Of a DNA stretch of 40,951 nt, positions 1-7,374 are shown in pieces. Position 1 is the first letter of the stretch. Every line of letters begins with the position of its first letter. A program made the translations under genes and the position numbers. The stretch lies in assembly GCA_964418595.1 (NCBI GenBank), contig CAYQMF010000052.1, positions 1 through 40,951 of the forward strand, given 5' to 3'. A model generated the notes under the pieces. The model was not told the origin of the DNA. It ran no database searches and saw only the letters and a list, made by a program, of their open reading frames with translations. The stretch is from CAYQMF01 sp964418595. Lineage in GTDB: Bacteria > Planctomycetota > UBA1135 > UBA2386.

Positions 1-2
1 AG

Positions 3-1091
3 CAAGAAGAGCCATCGACCAACTTGACGGCACCGACCCTCTCATGGAAGTGGGATGGTGTGGTGTGGAGCAACGTCACGCCGGCAGTGTCGCCCGGAGT
101 GCGAGCGAAGCCGTCGATGGCATTCGACGCCGCACGCGGAAAGGTCGTCTTGTTCGGCGGCCTGCGAGACCTCGGCCTGGGCTTCGAAAACGACACGTGG
201 ACCTGGGATGGAAGCATCTGGACGCTCGAGAATCCTGCGGGCCCCGTTCCGAGCCCGCGCTACTACGCTGGTCTCGAGTTCGACCCTGTGTCAGAGCGGT
301 TGATCCTGTTCGGCGGGTGGGCCGCACCTGGCGTCGCCCTCAACGACACATGGGCATGGGATGGCGCGACGTGGTCCCAGCTGTCCCCGCGCACCGTGCC
401 GTCGCCGCGGATCGGAGGAAGCCTCGCAGCGGACTCGCTGCGCGGCCGGTTGGTGCATGTGGGGGGGTTCTTGCTCAATGGCCCCGATACCAGCGAAGTG
501 TGGGAGTGGAACGGTGCCGACTGGTCCCAACGCGCCAACATCCAGCCGCCTGTGGCGCGCAAGTACCACGCCCTGACCTTCGACTCGGCTCGCGGGCGCG
601 TGGTGCTCTTCGGCGGGATCAGTCAGACGACGCTGCTCGGCGACACGTGGGAGTACGGCACGCTCACGCCCGCCGCCGTCACGTCGTTCGGCGCCGGATG
701 CTTGGGCAGCAACGGTCGTGTGCCGGCGCTCACGTGCCCGGCGCCGTACCTCCCCTGGCTGGGATCGACGTGTCGCCTCGCCGTGGCAGACCTCGCTCCG
801 AATGCGATCGCGGTCATGTACCTCGGCGCGAGCAACACACTGTGGCAGGGGACGATCCCGCTGCCGCTCTCGCTTGCACCCCTGATGCCGGGGTGCAGCC
901 TACGACTCAGCCTCGACCTCGCCGTTGGCTGGGTGGTGAGTCCGAGCGGCTACGTGCCGCTGCCGATCCCGTTCACTCCTCAGTTCCTGGGCCAGGGCTT
1001 CTTCGCCGGCGCGGTGGTGGTGGATCCGCCGGCGAACAGCGTGGGTGTGGTGCTGAGCAACGCGATCGAGGCGGTGTTCGGCAGCAAGTGA
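3..1091 (+). CDS. Kelch-repeat secreted protein, 5' end outside window
   Basis: The reading frame is open to the left edge with no stop and no convincing start (the first possible start is a TTG at 24), so this is the 3' part of a longer gene; about 362 residues are visible. Four kelch/galactose-oxidase-type blades can be seen, each with a hydrophobic strand ending in FGG or VGG followed by a D/EVW or DTW strand and a W-[DN]-G turn (for example VVLFGG then NDTWTWDG, and LILFGG then NDTWAWDG). Kelch blades form beta-propellers that bind ligands or carbohydrates. After the last blade (DTWEYG, near 650) comes a roughly 140-residue C-terminal module with a Cys pair near FGAGCLG, the string SNTLWQG, then PLPLSLAPLMPGC and a terminal VGVVLSNAIEAVFG. 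I associate modules of this kind with extracellular planctomycete proteins; a role as surface attachment or sorting module is inference. It converges on the DUF819 remnant, with 22 bp between stops. Confidence 0.8.
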   Translation, partial: QEEPSTNLTAPTLSWKWDGVVWSNVTPAVSPGVRAKPSMAFDAARGKVVLFGGLRDLGLGFENDTWTWDGSIWTLENPAGPVPSPRYYAGLEFDPVSERLILFGGWAAPGVALNDTWAWDGATWSQLSPRTVPSPRIGGSLAADSLRGRLVHVGGFLLNGPDTSEVWEWNGADWSQRANIQPPVARKYHALTFDSARGRVVLFGGISQTTLLGDTWEYGTLTPAAVTSFGAGCLGSNGRVPALTCPAPYLPWLGSTCRLAVADLAPNAIAVMYLGASNTLWQGTIPLPLSLAPLMPGCSLRLSLDLAVGWVVSPSGYVPLPIPFTPQFLGQGFFAGAVVVDPPANSVGVVLSNAIEAVFGSK

Positions 1092-1113
1092 GGTCGGGAC
1101 CGAGCGCCGCCGC

Positions 1114-2394
1114 TCACCCCGCCCACAGCGTCTGCACGAAACGCAGGCCGTGCCCGCACATGAGCCCCGCGAACGTGCCGACCACGTACCCCGCGATCGC
1201 GAGCAGGGCGCCGACGGGCGCGAGCGCCGGGCTGAACGCGGACGCGACGATGGGGGCCGACGCGGCGCCGCCGACGCAGGCTTGCGAGCCCACGGCGGCG
1301 AAAGAAGATCGGCGCCTTCAACCGCCGCCGCACCCACAGCATCCCGGCAGCGTGGAACACCATCCACAGCGCGCCGATGGCGATGAGCGGCAGGTTCTGC
1401 GGCGTGAACACCTGCGCGAAGTGGGCCTTGGCGCCGATCGACGCGATCAGCAGGTACAGGAACACCGAGCCCACGCGCGACGCCCCCTTGCCCTCGAGCT
1501 GGCGCACGGGCGTGAACGAGAGCAGCAACCCGAACGCGGTGACCAGCACGATCTTCCAGGCGAAGCGGCCGAGCAGATCGATCTCGGGCACGACGCGGAA
1601 CAGCCAGGTGGCGCCGAGGTCGGCGAGCATCGCCCCGCCCAGGCACAGGGCGAGGATCGTGAGCAGGGCCGGGAGGTCGGTGGGCGCGGCCACCTTGGCG
1701 GCGTAGGCCTCGGCGCGCGCCTGCACGTCGTCGACGGTGGTGCGGTTGGCGCCGATGCGTGCGTCCATGCTCCTGCTGCGATCGGCGAAGAACAGGAGCG
1801 CCGCCATCCACACGTTGGCCACGGCGACGTCGACCACGACCATCACGCCGAACATGGCGTCGGTGAGTTCGAAGTTGCGGCCGATCGCGGCGAAGTTGGC
1901 CCCGCCGCCGATCCACGATCCGCTGAGCGCGGCGAGGCCGCGCCACGCCTGATCGGCGTGTGCCGGGTCCATCATCCAGCCGAGCGCGAGGTACGCGAGC
2001 GGCCCGCCCAGCGGAACGTGACCACCGCGGCGCCGAACAACAGGAGCGAGTTGCGTCCCAGGCGCAGGATCGCCGGCACGTCGACGGCGAGCACGAGCAG
2101 GAGCAGGCTGCCCGGCAGCAGCCAGTCCATGATGAACGCTTACAGCGGGAAGGTCGGCAGGTCCTCGGTGGGCGGCACCGACGGGATCACGCCGCTGTTC
2201 GACAGCGCCGTCGGCACGAAGTAGCAGAACACGAGGATGGGGACGACCTTGTAGACCGCGCGCAGCTTCGTGCGGTTGGCGGCGAAGATCAGGGCCAGGA
2301 CCGCGAGCAGGAGCGCGGCGACGTGTACCGGGTGGGAGACGAGGGAAGTGGACCACCAGGGGTCGGCGGCGTGCGGCACGCGATGGATGGGCAA
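1114..2394 (-). pseudogene. DUF819-family membrane transporter gene, broken by three lesions
   Basis: Joined across frames, this encodes about 426 residues resembling the DUF819 (YjcL-like) family of polytopic membrane proteins, the family's normal length. The N-terminal part (2394 to 2143) reads MPIHRVPHAADPWW then the first membrane segments and SGVIPSVPPTEDLPTFPL. It stops at a TAA (2140-2142) where the same frame then continues with AFIMDWLLPGSLLLLL; a TAC codon would read through. Near 2013-2014 one G of the plus strand appears missing: the frame shifts so that VVTF is followed by GGPLAYLALGW only after a one-base correction. The central part (GSWIGGGANFAAIG and the following membrane helices) is intact. 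At 1301-1303 an extra A on the plus strand shifts back to the original frame, giving AAVGSQACVGGAASAP and a natural end in FVQTLWAG. The substrate of this family is unknown. Recent inactivation or clustered sequence errors are both possible. It lies 100 bp downstream of the DUF3482 gene on the same strand. Confidence 0.8.
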
Positions 2395-2494
2395 GGTCGG
2401 ACCGTTTCAGGCGTCGGGACGGGATGCAGGGGAGATCGGTGGCGTTCCGGTGTCAAGGAGAGTCGGGGCGCCCGGGTGTGCCGTCCGCCTTCGC

Positions 2495-3910
2495 CTAGCG
2501 CGGCGCCCCGATCAGCGCGTGCAGCGCTATCGCCAGCCGCGCCCGCGCCGCGCCGGTGACCTCACCGGCCAGCGCGCCTTTGAGCACCGCGCGCAGCGCC
2601 TCGTCCAGCTCGCCGCGCTGCGCGGTCGGCAGGCCGGCGACGACGCCCTTCTTCTCGCCGCGCAGCGCGAGCGGGTCGCGGCGCGCGTGGCTGCGGTCGC
2701 GCACGGCGCGCAGGTGCACGAGGGCGCGGTCGAGGAGCATCCAGGCGAACTGCGGGTTGGTCGCCGGGCCCACCGCCACGAAGCGGCCGCTGGCGCCGGG
2801 GAACAAGGTCTTCGCGAGCCTGCTCGACTCGCTCCACGCGCGCGGCACGCGCGTCGCGCCGAAGTAGCCGAGCGCCGCGCCCACGCCGGCGCCGACCAGC
2901 GTGCCCATGAGAGTGAAGTTGAGGACCGCGGCGTCGACGGCGACGCCGGCCGCGGCGCCCCACAGGAGACCGGCCTTGGCGAGCTGTGCCTGCGTGAGGC
3001 CGAAGGCCTGCCAGCTCTCCTTGCTGAGCAGGTCGGCGTCGAGCAGCGCCACCGCCTCTTCGTCGCGCTCCAGTTGGCGATGCCCGAAGGCCGCCTCCAC
3101 CGCCCGGCGCGCGTCGCGCTCGAGGCCACGCAGATGATCGGCGTAGGCGTCGTGCACGCGCGTGCGCGCCGCGTCGATCGCTTCGTCCTGCTTCAGGACG
3201 TGGCGTTCGACGTGGGCGAGCGCGTCGACGAGGAGGTCGGTGACCGCCGCGTTCGCCACGTCACCCCGCCGCCGCCACTCCGCCTGCATCGCGTCGATCG
3301 CGCGGTCCATGCTCGCGCGCCACTCGTCCTTCACCGCGCGGAACGCGCGCAGCAGTTCGAGCCGGTCGGCGAAGGTCGCCGCGTGCGCGTCGAAGTCGCG
3401 CACCAGTTGGAAGAACTGCGCGAGGATCGGCCGCCACTCGCCGCGGAAGTCGCGCTCGCGAGTCCTGTTCAGCACCGCGATGCCCGGCTGGCCGGTCCAG
3501 CGCAGGATCTCCATCTCCGCCTCGCTGCTCGGCTCGAAGTGCGCCGACGCGTCGACGACATAGATGTGGCTGCCGCCCGCGACCAGCGGCGCGAGCAGGC
3601 GGACCTCGTCGACGAAGTCGGTGCCGCCCTGGAAGGTCTGCACGAATGCGGCGACGGCGGCGGGGCGTTCTGCCGGGGTGCGGGCGCGCGCCTGCAGCCA
3701 CGCGAGCGCGCGGCGTGCATCCTGGAACCCGGGCGTGTCGATGACCCGGAAGGCCACCTCGTCGCCGGCGCGGAACGCGTACTCCGCCGCGGTGACCGTG
3801 GTGCCGGGCAGCGCGTCGATCGGCACGGTGGCGTCTTCGGTGAGCGCCGCCACGATCGACGACTTGCCCTGGTTGACGTTGCCCACGACCACGAACACCG
3901 GGACGGTCAC
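2495..3910 (-). CDS. DUF3482-type GTPase with C-terminal membrane-associating hairpin
   Basis: A 471-residue P-loop GTPase. The Walker A/G1 motif GNVNQGKSS is at residues 10-18, PGTT (probable switch I/G2) at 35-38, DTPG (G3) at 58-61, and NRTRERD at about 148-154 occupies the NKxD (G4) position in divergent form. The middle is helical. A Gly/Ala-rich hydrophobic pair of segments around residues 300-345 (GAAAGVAVDAAVLNF, then GTLVGAGVGAALGYFG) resembles a glycine-zipper hairpin. This order, GTPase then helical region then hydrophobic pair, fits the DUF3482 family, which has no established function that I know of. The start is the GTG at 3908-3910, chosen because VTVPVFVVVGN begins the G domain and because it overlaps the stop of the upstream DUF2868 gene by four bases (GTGA), implying translational coupling. 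The open frame continues far upstream of this GTG, but that extension is antisense-like low-complexity sequence. Confidence 0.85.
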   Translation of the reverse strand: MTVPVFVVVGNVNQGKSSIVAALTEDATVPIDALPGTTVTAAEYAFRAGDEVAFRVIDTPGFQDARRALAWLQARARTPAERPAAVAAFVQTFQGGTDFVDEVRLLAPLVAGGSHIYVVDASAHFEPSSEAEMEILRWTGQPGIAVLNRTRERDFRGEWRPILAQFFQLVRDFDAHAATFADRLELLRAFRAVKDEWRASMDRAIDAMQAEWRRRGDVANAAVTDLLVDALAHVERHVLKQDEAIDAARTRVHDAYADHLRGLERDARRAVEAAFGHRQLERDEEAVALLDADLLSKESWQAFGLTQAQLAKAGLLWGAAAGVAVDAAVLNFTLMGTLVGAGVGAALGYFGATRVPRAWSESSRLAKTLFPGASGRFVAVGPATNPQFAWMLLDRALVHLRAVRDRSHARRDPLALRGEKKGVVAGLPTAQRGELDEALRAVLKGALAGEVTGAARARLAIALHALIGAPR

Positions 3911-5400
3911 GGCGCGACCTCCAGGCGCACGAGGCCCAGGTACGGATCGGCCATCTGCGCGAGGCGCGCGTACCACGCCGGCAGGTCGTCGGGGTCGGCG
4001 GCGTGGAAGGCGCCGGCCGCGTCCTGCTCGACCAGCGCCACCTCGAGCCGCGCGCGCGGGCCCAGGCCCTGGCGCAGCGCTCGCAGGAACGCGAGCACCT
4101 CCTTGTTGGGTTGGCTGCCCGCGGTGAGGACGAGGAGCACGCGCTTCGCCTTCGCGGCGGCGAGGCGCGCGCGCGCCGCGTCGTCGGCGGCGAGATCGCT
4201 GCCGCCCACCGCGAGGGCGTCGTGCACCGGCGCGAGCTTGCCGCGCAGCGCGTCGCGCTGGCCGCCGAGCCGGCCCCAGCACAGCAGCCACGCATCGGCG
4301 GGGACGGCGGCGAGGGGGACTTCGCCGTGCGGCGCCTGCGCGAGCCGTTCGGAGGCGCCGACCTCGTCGGGCGCGGGTCCTGCCCACGCCGCATGCGCGG
4401 GGAGGAGGCGTTGGAAGAGCGCCTGGCAGCGGTGGTCGTCGAAGCCGAGGCCGCGCGCCGCGCGCGCCGCGCGCCAGCGGCCCAAGCCGAACGCGAGCAG
4501 CCGCGGCAGGAGGCCCCACACGGCGAGCGCGGCCACGAGGAAGCTCCACCAGCGCGCGGAGCTGCGCACCGCATCGGCGAGCGAGCCGCCACCCACGAAT
4601 GCGCCCGGCATGCGGACCCATTGGCTCTGGCGCACGAGTTCGAGGCTCGGCACCGCGTCCGGCCACAACCACGCCCACGGCGTCGCGATCCACCGGCACA
4701 GCGCGTGCATCTCGGCCGCGCCGAGGTCGAGGGTCGAACTCCAACTGAAGGCGAGGTCGGTGAAGGCGACGAGGGCGAGGCTCACCCCGAGCGCGCCGAG
4801 GTTGAAGGCGCATGCCGCGCCCTGCGCGAGCGCGAACACGTGCCAGCGCTCGAGCGAACCGTGCAGCGCGAGGCGCGCGCCCACCGCGCCGGCCGTCGCG
4901 CCGTGGCGGCCGGCCAGCCAGCGGCTCTGCGCCAGGGTCACCGCCAGCCACCCGAGCGGCCCGCCCTTGGCCTTCGCCGCGGCCCAGAGCAGGAACGCGA
5001 GCAGCACGATCTGGGCGAGGACGAGGACGGCGACGAACCAGAACACGTTCACCGGGGCCTTGCCGTCGTAGGCCAGGGCGGCGCTCGCCGTGCCGGCGCC
5101 GAGCAGGAGGGCGACGAGCGCCACCAGCCAGCCCGCGACGCGCAGCGCGCCCGCGATCCTGGCGCCGGTGCGGTCGGTGGCGGGCAGCGCCGCCAACCAG
5201 GCGAGCGCGACGCGGGCGCGGGTCGCGGCGCTCTCGGCCACGGCGCGCGCGAGGTCTCCCTGGGGAACGGCCAGGGTCGCCGCGATCCCCGCTCCCAGGC
5301 CACGGTCCCGCGCCGCCAGCTCCGCGTGGCGGCCCGCACGGAGGGCCTCCTCATCGCGGTGGAGCTGCACTTCGAGATCGATCAGGTGGGCGAGCCGCAA
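3907..5400 (-). CDS. DUF2868 membrane protein, partner of the DUF3482 GTPase
   Basis: A 497-residue protein matching the DUF2868 pattern: a short N-terminal block (RLAHLIDLEVQLHRDEEA), several hydrophobic segments (residues about 85-110, 120-145, 180-215 and 280-300), and a soluble C-terminal domain containing DDHRCQALFQRLLP, VPADAWLLCWGRLGGQRDAL and KAKRVLLVLTAGSQPNKEVL. The start is a TTG at 5398-5400: an in-frame TAG at 5413-5415 leaves no better upstream codon. DUF2868 genes are known to sit directly upstream of DUF3482 GTPases in other bacteria, and here the stop codon overlaps the GTPase start (GTGA, 3907-3910). This supports a membrane receptor or effector for the GTPase. The biochemical role is unknown; I infer a membrane-anchored GTPase module. 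Confidence 0.85.
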   Translation of the reverse strand: MRLAHLIDLEVQLHRDEEALRAGRHAELAARDRGLGAGIAATLAVPQGDLARAVAESAATRARVALAWLAALPATDRTGARIAGALRVAGWLVALVALLLGAGTASAALAYDGKAPVNVFWFVAVLVLAQIVLLAFLLWAAAKAKGGPLGWLAVTLAQSRWLAGRHGATAGAVGARLALHGSLERWHVFALAQGAACAFNLGALGVSLALVAFTDLAFSWSSTLDLGAAEMHALCRWIATPWAWLWPDAVPSLELVRQSQWVRMPGAFVGGGSLADAVRSSARWWSFLVAALAVWGLLPRLLAFGLGRWRAARAARGLGFDDHRCQALFQRLLPAHAAWAGPAPDEVGASERLAQAPHGEVPLAAVPADAWLLCWGRLGGQRDALRGKLAPVHDALAVGGSDLAADDAARARLAAAKAKRVLLVLTAGSQPNKEVLAFLRALRQGLGPRARLEVALVEQDAAGAFHAADPDDLPAWYARLAQMADPYLGLVRLEVAP

Positions 5401-5544
5401 CGCGGGCGCAGTCTAGCAGTCCGATCGCATGGCCCCAGTCTTGCGTTGCGCCGAGTTCGCTTGCGCACCCGCGCACGCCTCGTCGCGCGCCGTCCCGATC
5501 CGGGATCGCGCGCTGGCCTCGCGCGCGCACGAATGTCGACCATG

Positions 5545-5573
5545 CCTTGGGTGGCACCGCTCGGTGGTATATT
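5545..5573 (+). promoter_or_regulatory. Candidate sigma70 promoter, extended -10
   Basis: TATATT at 5568-5573 (five of six bases match TATAAT) is preceded by TGG, giving an extended -10 element. A weak TTG-containing -35 (TTGGGT at 5547-5552) lies 15 bp upstream. Transcription would begin near 5580, about 30 bases before the radical SAM start codon. Between the divergent DUF2868 gene and this gene (5401-5610) I see nothing else. Confidence 0.5.
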
Positions 5574-5610
5574 CCCGGGCCGCGCTCGCCTCTGGGACCC
5601 GCCTCGCAGC

Positions 5611-7182
5611 ATGAAGATCCAGCTCATCCAGCCGCCCGTGTACATCAACAAGGACGGGCTTACCGCTTTGCGTCCGAGCCTGCCGCTGGGTCTCGCCTAC
5701 ATCGCGGCCGCGCTGCGCCAAGACGGCCACGAGATCGGCCTGATCGACGCGCTCGGCGAGGCTCCGGATCGCATGACGCCGGAGGGCGACATCTGGCAGC
5801 TCGGGCTCTCGCCCGACGAGATCGTGGCGCGCATCGAGCCCGACACCAGGGCCATCGGCGTGACCAACATGTGGTCGTACTCGTGGCCGATCGTGCGCGA
5901 CATGCTGCGCAAGATCCGCGCGCGCTTCCCCAAGCTCCCGATCGTGTGCGGCGGCGAGCACTTCACCGCCACCACGGAGCTGTCGATGACGCAGGCGCCC
6001 ATCGACTACATCGTGCGCGGCGAAGGTGAGGAGACCGCGGTGGCGCTGTTCCGGGCCATCGAGCTGGGCATCGACGCCTCGGTGATCCCCGGCGTCGCGC
6101 ACCGCGGAGCCGACGGCAAGATCGTCATCAACAAGAGCCGCGACCGCATCCGCAACATCGACGAGATCCCGTGGCCGGCGTGGGACCTGTTCGACGTGCG
6201 CGCCTACGACGAGCACAAGTTCGTCGCGGGCATCCACTACGGGAGCACGGTGCCGGTGCTGGCGACGCGCGGCTGCCCCTACCAGTGCACCTACTGCAGC
6301 TCGCCCGGCATGTGGACGACGCGCTGGTATGCGCGCACACCCAAGGACGTCGCCGACGAGATCGAGTACTACTCGGTGCGCTACGGCGCGACCAACTTCC
6401 CCTTCCAGGACCTCACCGCGATCCTCAAGCGCGACTGGGTGGTGGAGTTCACCGACGAGATCATGCGCCGCGGGCTGAAGATCACCTGGCAGTTGCCCGC
6501 CGGCACGCGCAGCGAGGTGTTCGACGAGGAGGTCGCGGGTCGCCTGTACGCGTCGGGGTGCCGGTCGGTGAACTTCGCGCCCGAGTCGGGCTCGGAGCGC
6601 ACGCGCAAGCACATGAAGAAGATGCTGACCGACGAGAAGCTCTTCCGCGCCGTGCGCTCGGCGACGAAGGCGGGGCTCAACGTCGGCTGCTTCCTGGTGC
6701 TCGGCTACCCGACCGACGAGGCGGAGGACATGAAAGCCACTGTGCGCATGATCCGTCGCCTCGCGCGCGCGGGCGTCGACGATGTGTCGGCCGGCTTCTT
6801 CTTCCCGTTGCCGAACACCGAGATCACGCGCGAACTCGAGGCGGAGGGCAAGGTGCATATGACCGATGCTTTCCTCAAGCTGCCGGTGTACGTGCACAAC
6901 AAGTACATGGCGGCGGATCGCAACTACTGCCGCAAGCTCACCGCGAAGCAGATGACGCGGTGGAAGTACTGGATCGTCGCCAACTTCTACCTCACGTCCT
7001 TCTTCACCCACCCGGGCCGCATCTTCCGCATCTTCTGGAACTTCCTGCGCGGCCGCGAGACGTCGAAGATGGAGTCGTTCCTGCACGAGACGAAGCGCAA
7101 GTTCACCATGCGCTTCAAGAAGAAGGACAAGGCGGCGACGGCGAGCAAGGCGACGGCCGGGAAGGAACGCGTCAGCGCCTGA
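5611..7182 (+). CDS. B12-binding-domain radical SAM protein
   Basis: A 523-residue protein. Residues 1-140 form a cobalamin-binding-like Rossmann domain (MKIQLIQPP, LPLGLAYIAAALRQDGHEI, RAIGVTNMWSYSW, PIVCGGEHFTATTE), with the usual IDYIVRGEGEETA linker. The radical SAM cluster motif RGCPYQCTYCS supplies Cys222, Cys226 and Cys229 for the 4Fe-4S cluster. Later family features are FQDLTAILKR, VNFAPESGSERT and GCFLVLGYPTDE. The C-terminus is basic with an amphipathic or membrane-proximal region (ANFYLTSFFTHPGRIFRIFW) and a Lys-rich end. Such enzymes catalyse methylations or C-C chemistry on lipids, cofactors and natural products; the substrate cannot be read from the sequence. The ATG at 5611 begins the domain exactly. 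The gene stands alone, between a divergent GTPase module and an M28 peptidase on the same strand 192 bp away. Confidence 0.9.
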   Translation: MKIQLIQPPVYINKDGLTALRPSLPLGLAYIAAALRQDGHEIGLIDALGEAPDRMTPEGDIWQLGLSPDEIVARIEPDTRAIGVTNMWSYSWPIVRDMLRKIRARFPKLPIVCGGEHFTATTELSMTQAPIDYIVRGEGEETAVALFRAIELGIDASVIPGVAHRGADGKIVINKSRDRIRNIDEIPWPAWDLFDVRAYDEHKFVAGIHYGSTVPVLATRGCPYQCTYCSSPGMWTTRWYARTPKDVADEIEYYSVRYGATNFPFQDLTAILKRDWVVEFTDEIMRRGLKITWQLPAGTRSEVFDEEVAGRLYASGCRSVNFAPESGSERTRKHMKKMLTDEKLFRAVRSATKAGLNVGCFLVLGYPTDEAEDMKATVRMIRRLARAGVDDVSAGFFFPLPNTEITRELEAEGKVHMTDAFLKLPVYVHNKYMAADRNYCRKLTAKQMTRWKYWIVANFYLTSFFTHPGRIFRIFWNFLRGRETSKMESFLHETKRKFTMRFKKKDKAATASKATAGKERVSA

Positions 7183-7188
7183 GCCGCG

Positions 7189-7240
7189 GAGGGCGCATTC
7201 GTGCGCCTCGGTGTGCTTCCGCTTCCCCTTGTTCTTTTCC
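7189..7240 (+). terminator. Possible intrinsic terminator after the radical SAM gene
   Basis: Seven bases after the TGA a stem forms between 7189-7197 and 7202-7209 with a TTCG tetraloop at 7198-7201 and one bulged G. It is followed by a pyrimidine-rich, T-containing stretch from about 7213. The stem is short and the T-run is broken by C, so the call is tentative. Confidence 0.35.
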
Positions 7241-7244
7241 TCTG

Positions 7245-7269
7245 TCTCTCTCTCTCTCTCTCTCTCTCT
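7245..7269 (+). repeat. (TC)n microsatellite, 12.5 units
   Basis: An uninterrupted 25-base TC dinucleotide tract lies inside a longer pyrimidine-rich stretch (about 7213-7290), in the leader between the radical SAM and M28 genes, about 105 bases upstream of the M28 ATG. It is the only long pure dinucleotide repeat I noticed in the window. Confidence 0.95.
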
Positions 7270-7298
7270 GTTCCGTCTCTCCGTCCTTCCGTGCCTCA

Positions 7299-7317
7299 CG
7301 CGGCGCGAAGCGCCGCG
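7299..7317. repeat. Perfect 8-bp inverted repeat in the M28 leader
   Basis: CGCGGCGC and GCGCCGCG surround a GAA loop, giving a strong GC hairpin about 57 bases upstream of the M28 start. No T-run follows, so it may be an mRNA-stability or attenuation structure rather than a terminator. Confidence 0.5.
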
Positions 7318-7374
7318 CTTCAGCCGCACGACAGAGGACTCGCGCGCGGCCGCCTAGGCACGTATCTGAGCGGC

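Noticed and set aside
44..2224. A 726-codon plus-strand frame
   Set aside because: Arg/Ala-rich translation overlapping the kelch gene and antisense to the DUF819 remnant; typical high-GC shadow frame.
4003..5610. A 536-codon open extension upstream of the radical SAM gene
   Set aside because: It is the antisense of the DUF2868 gene, Arg/Glu/Ala-rich with no domain, and the ATG at 5611 begins the B12-binding domain with a promoter just upstream.
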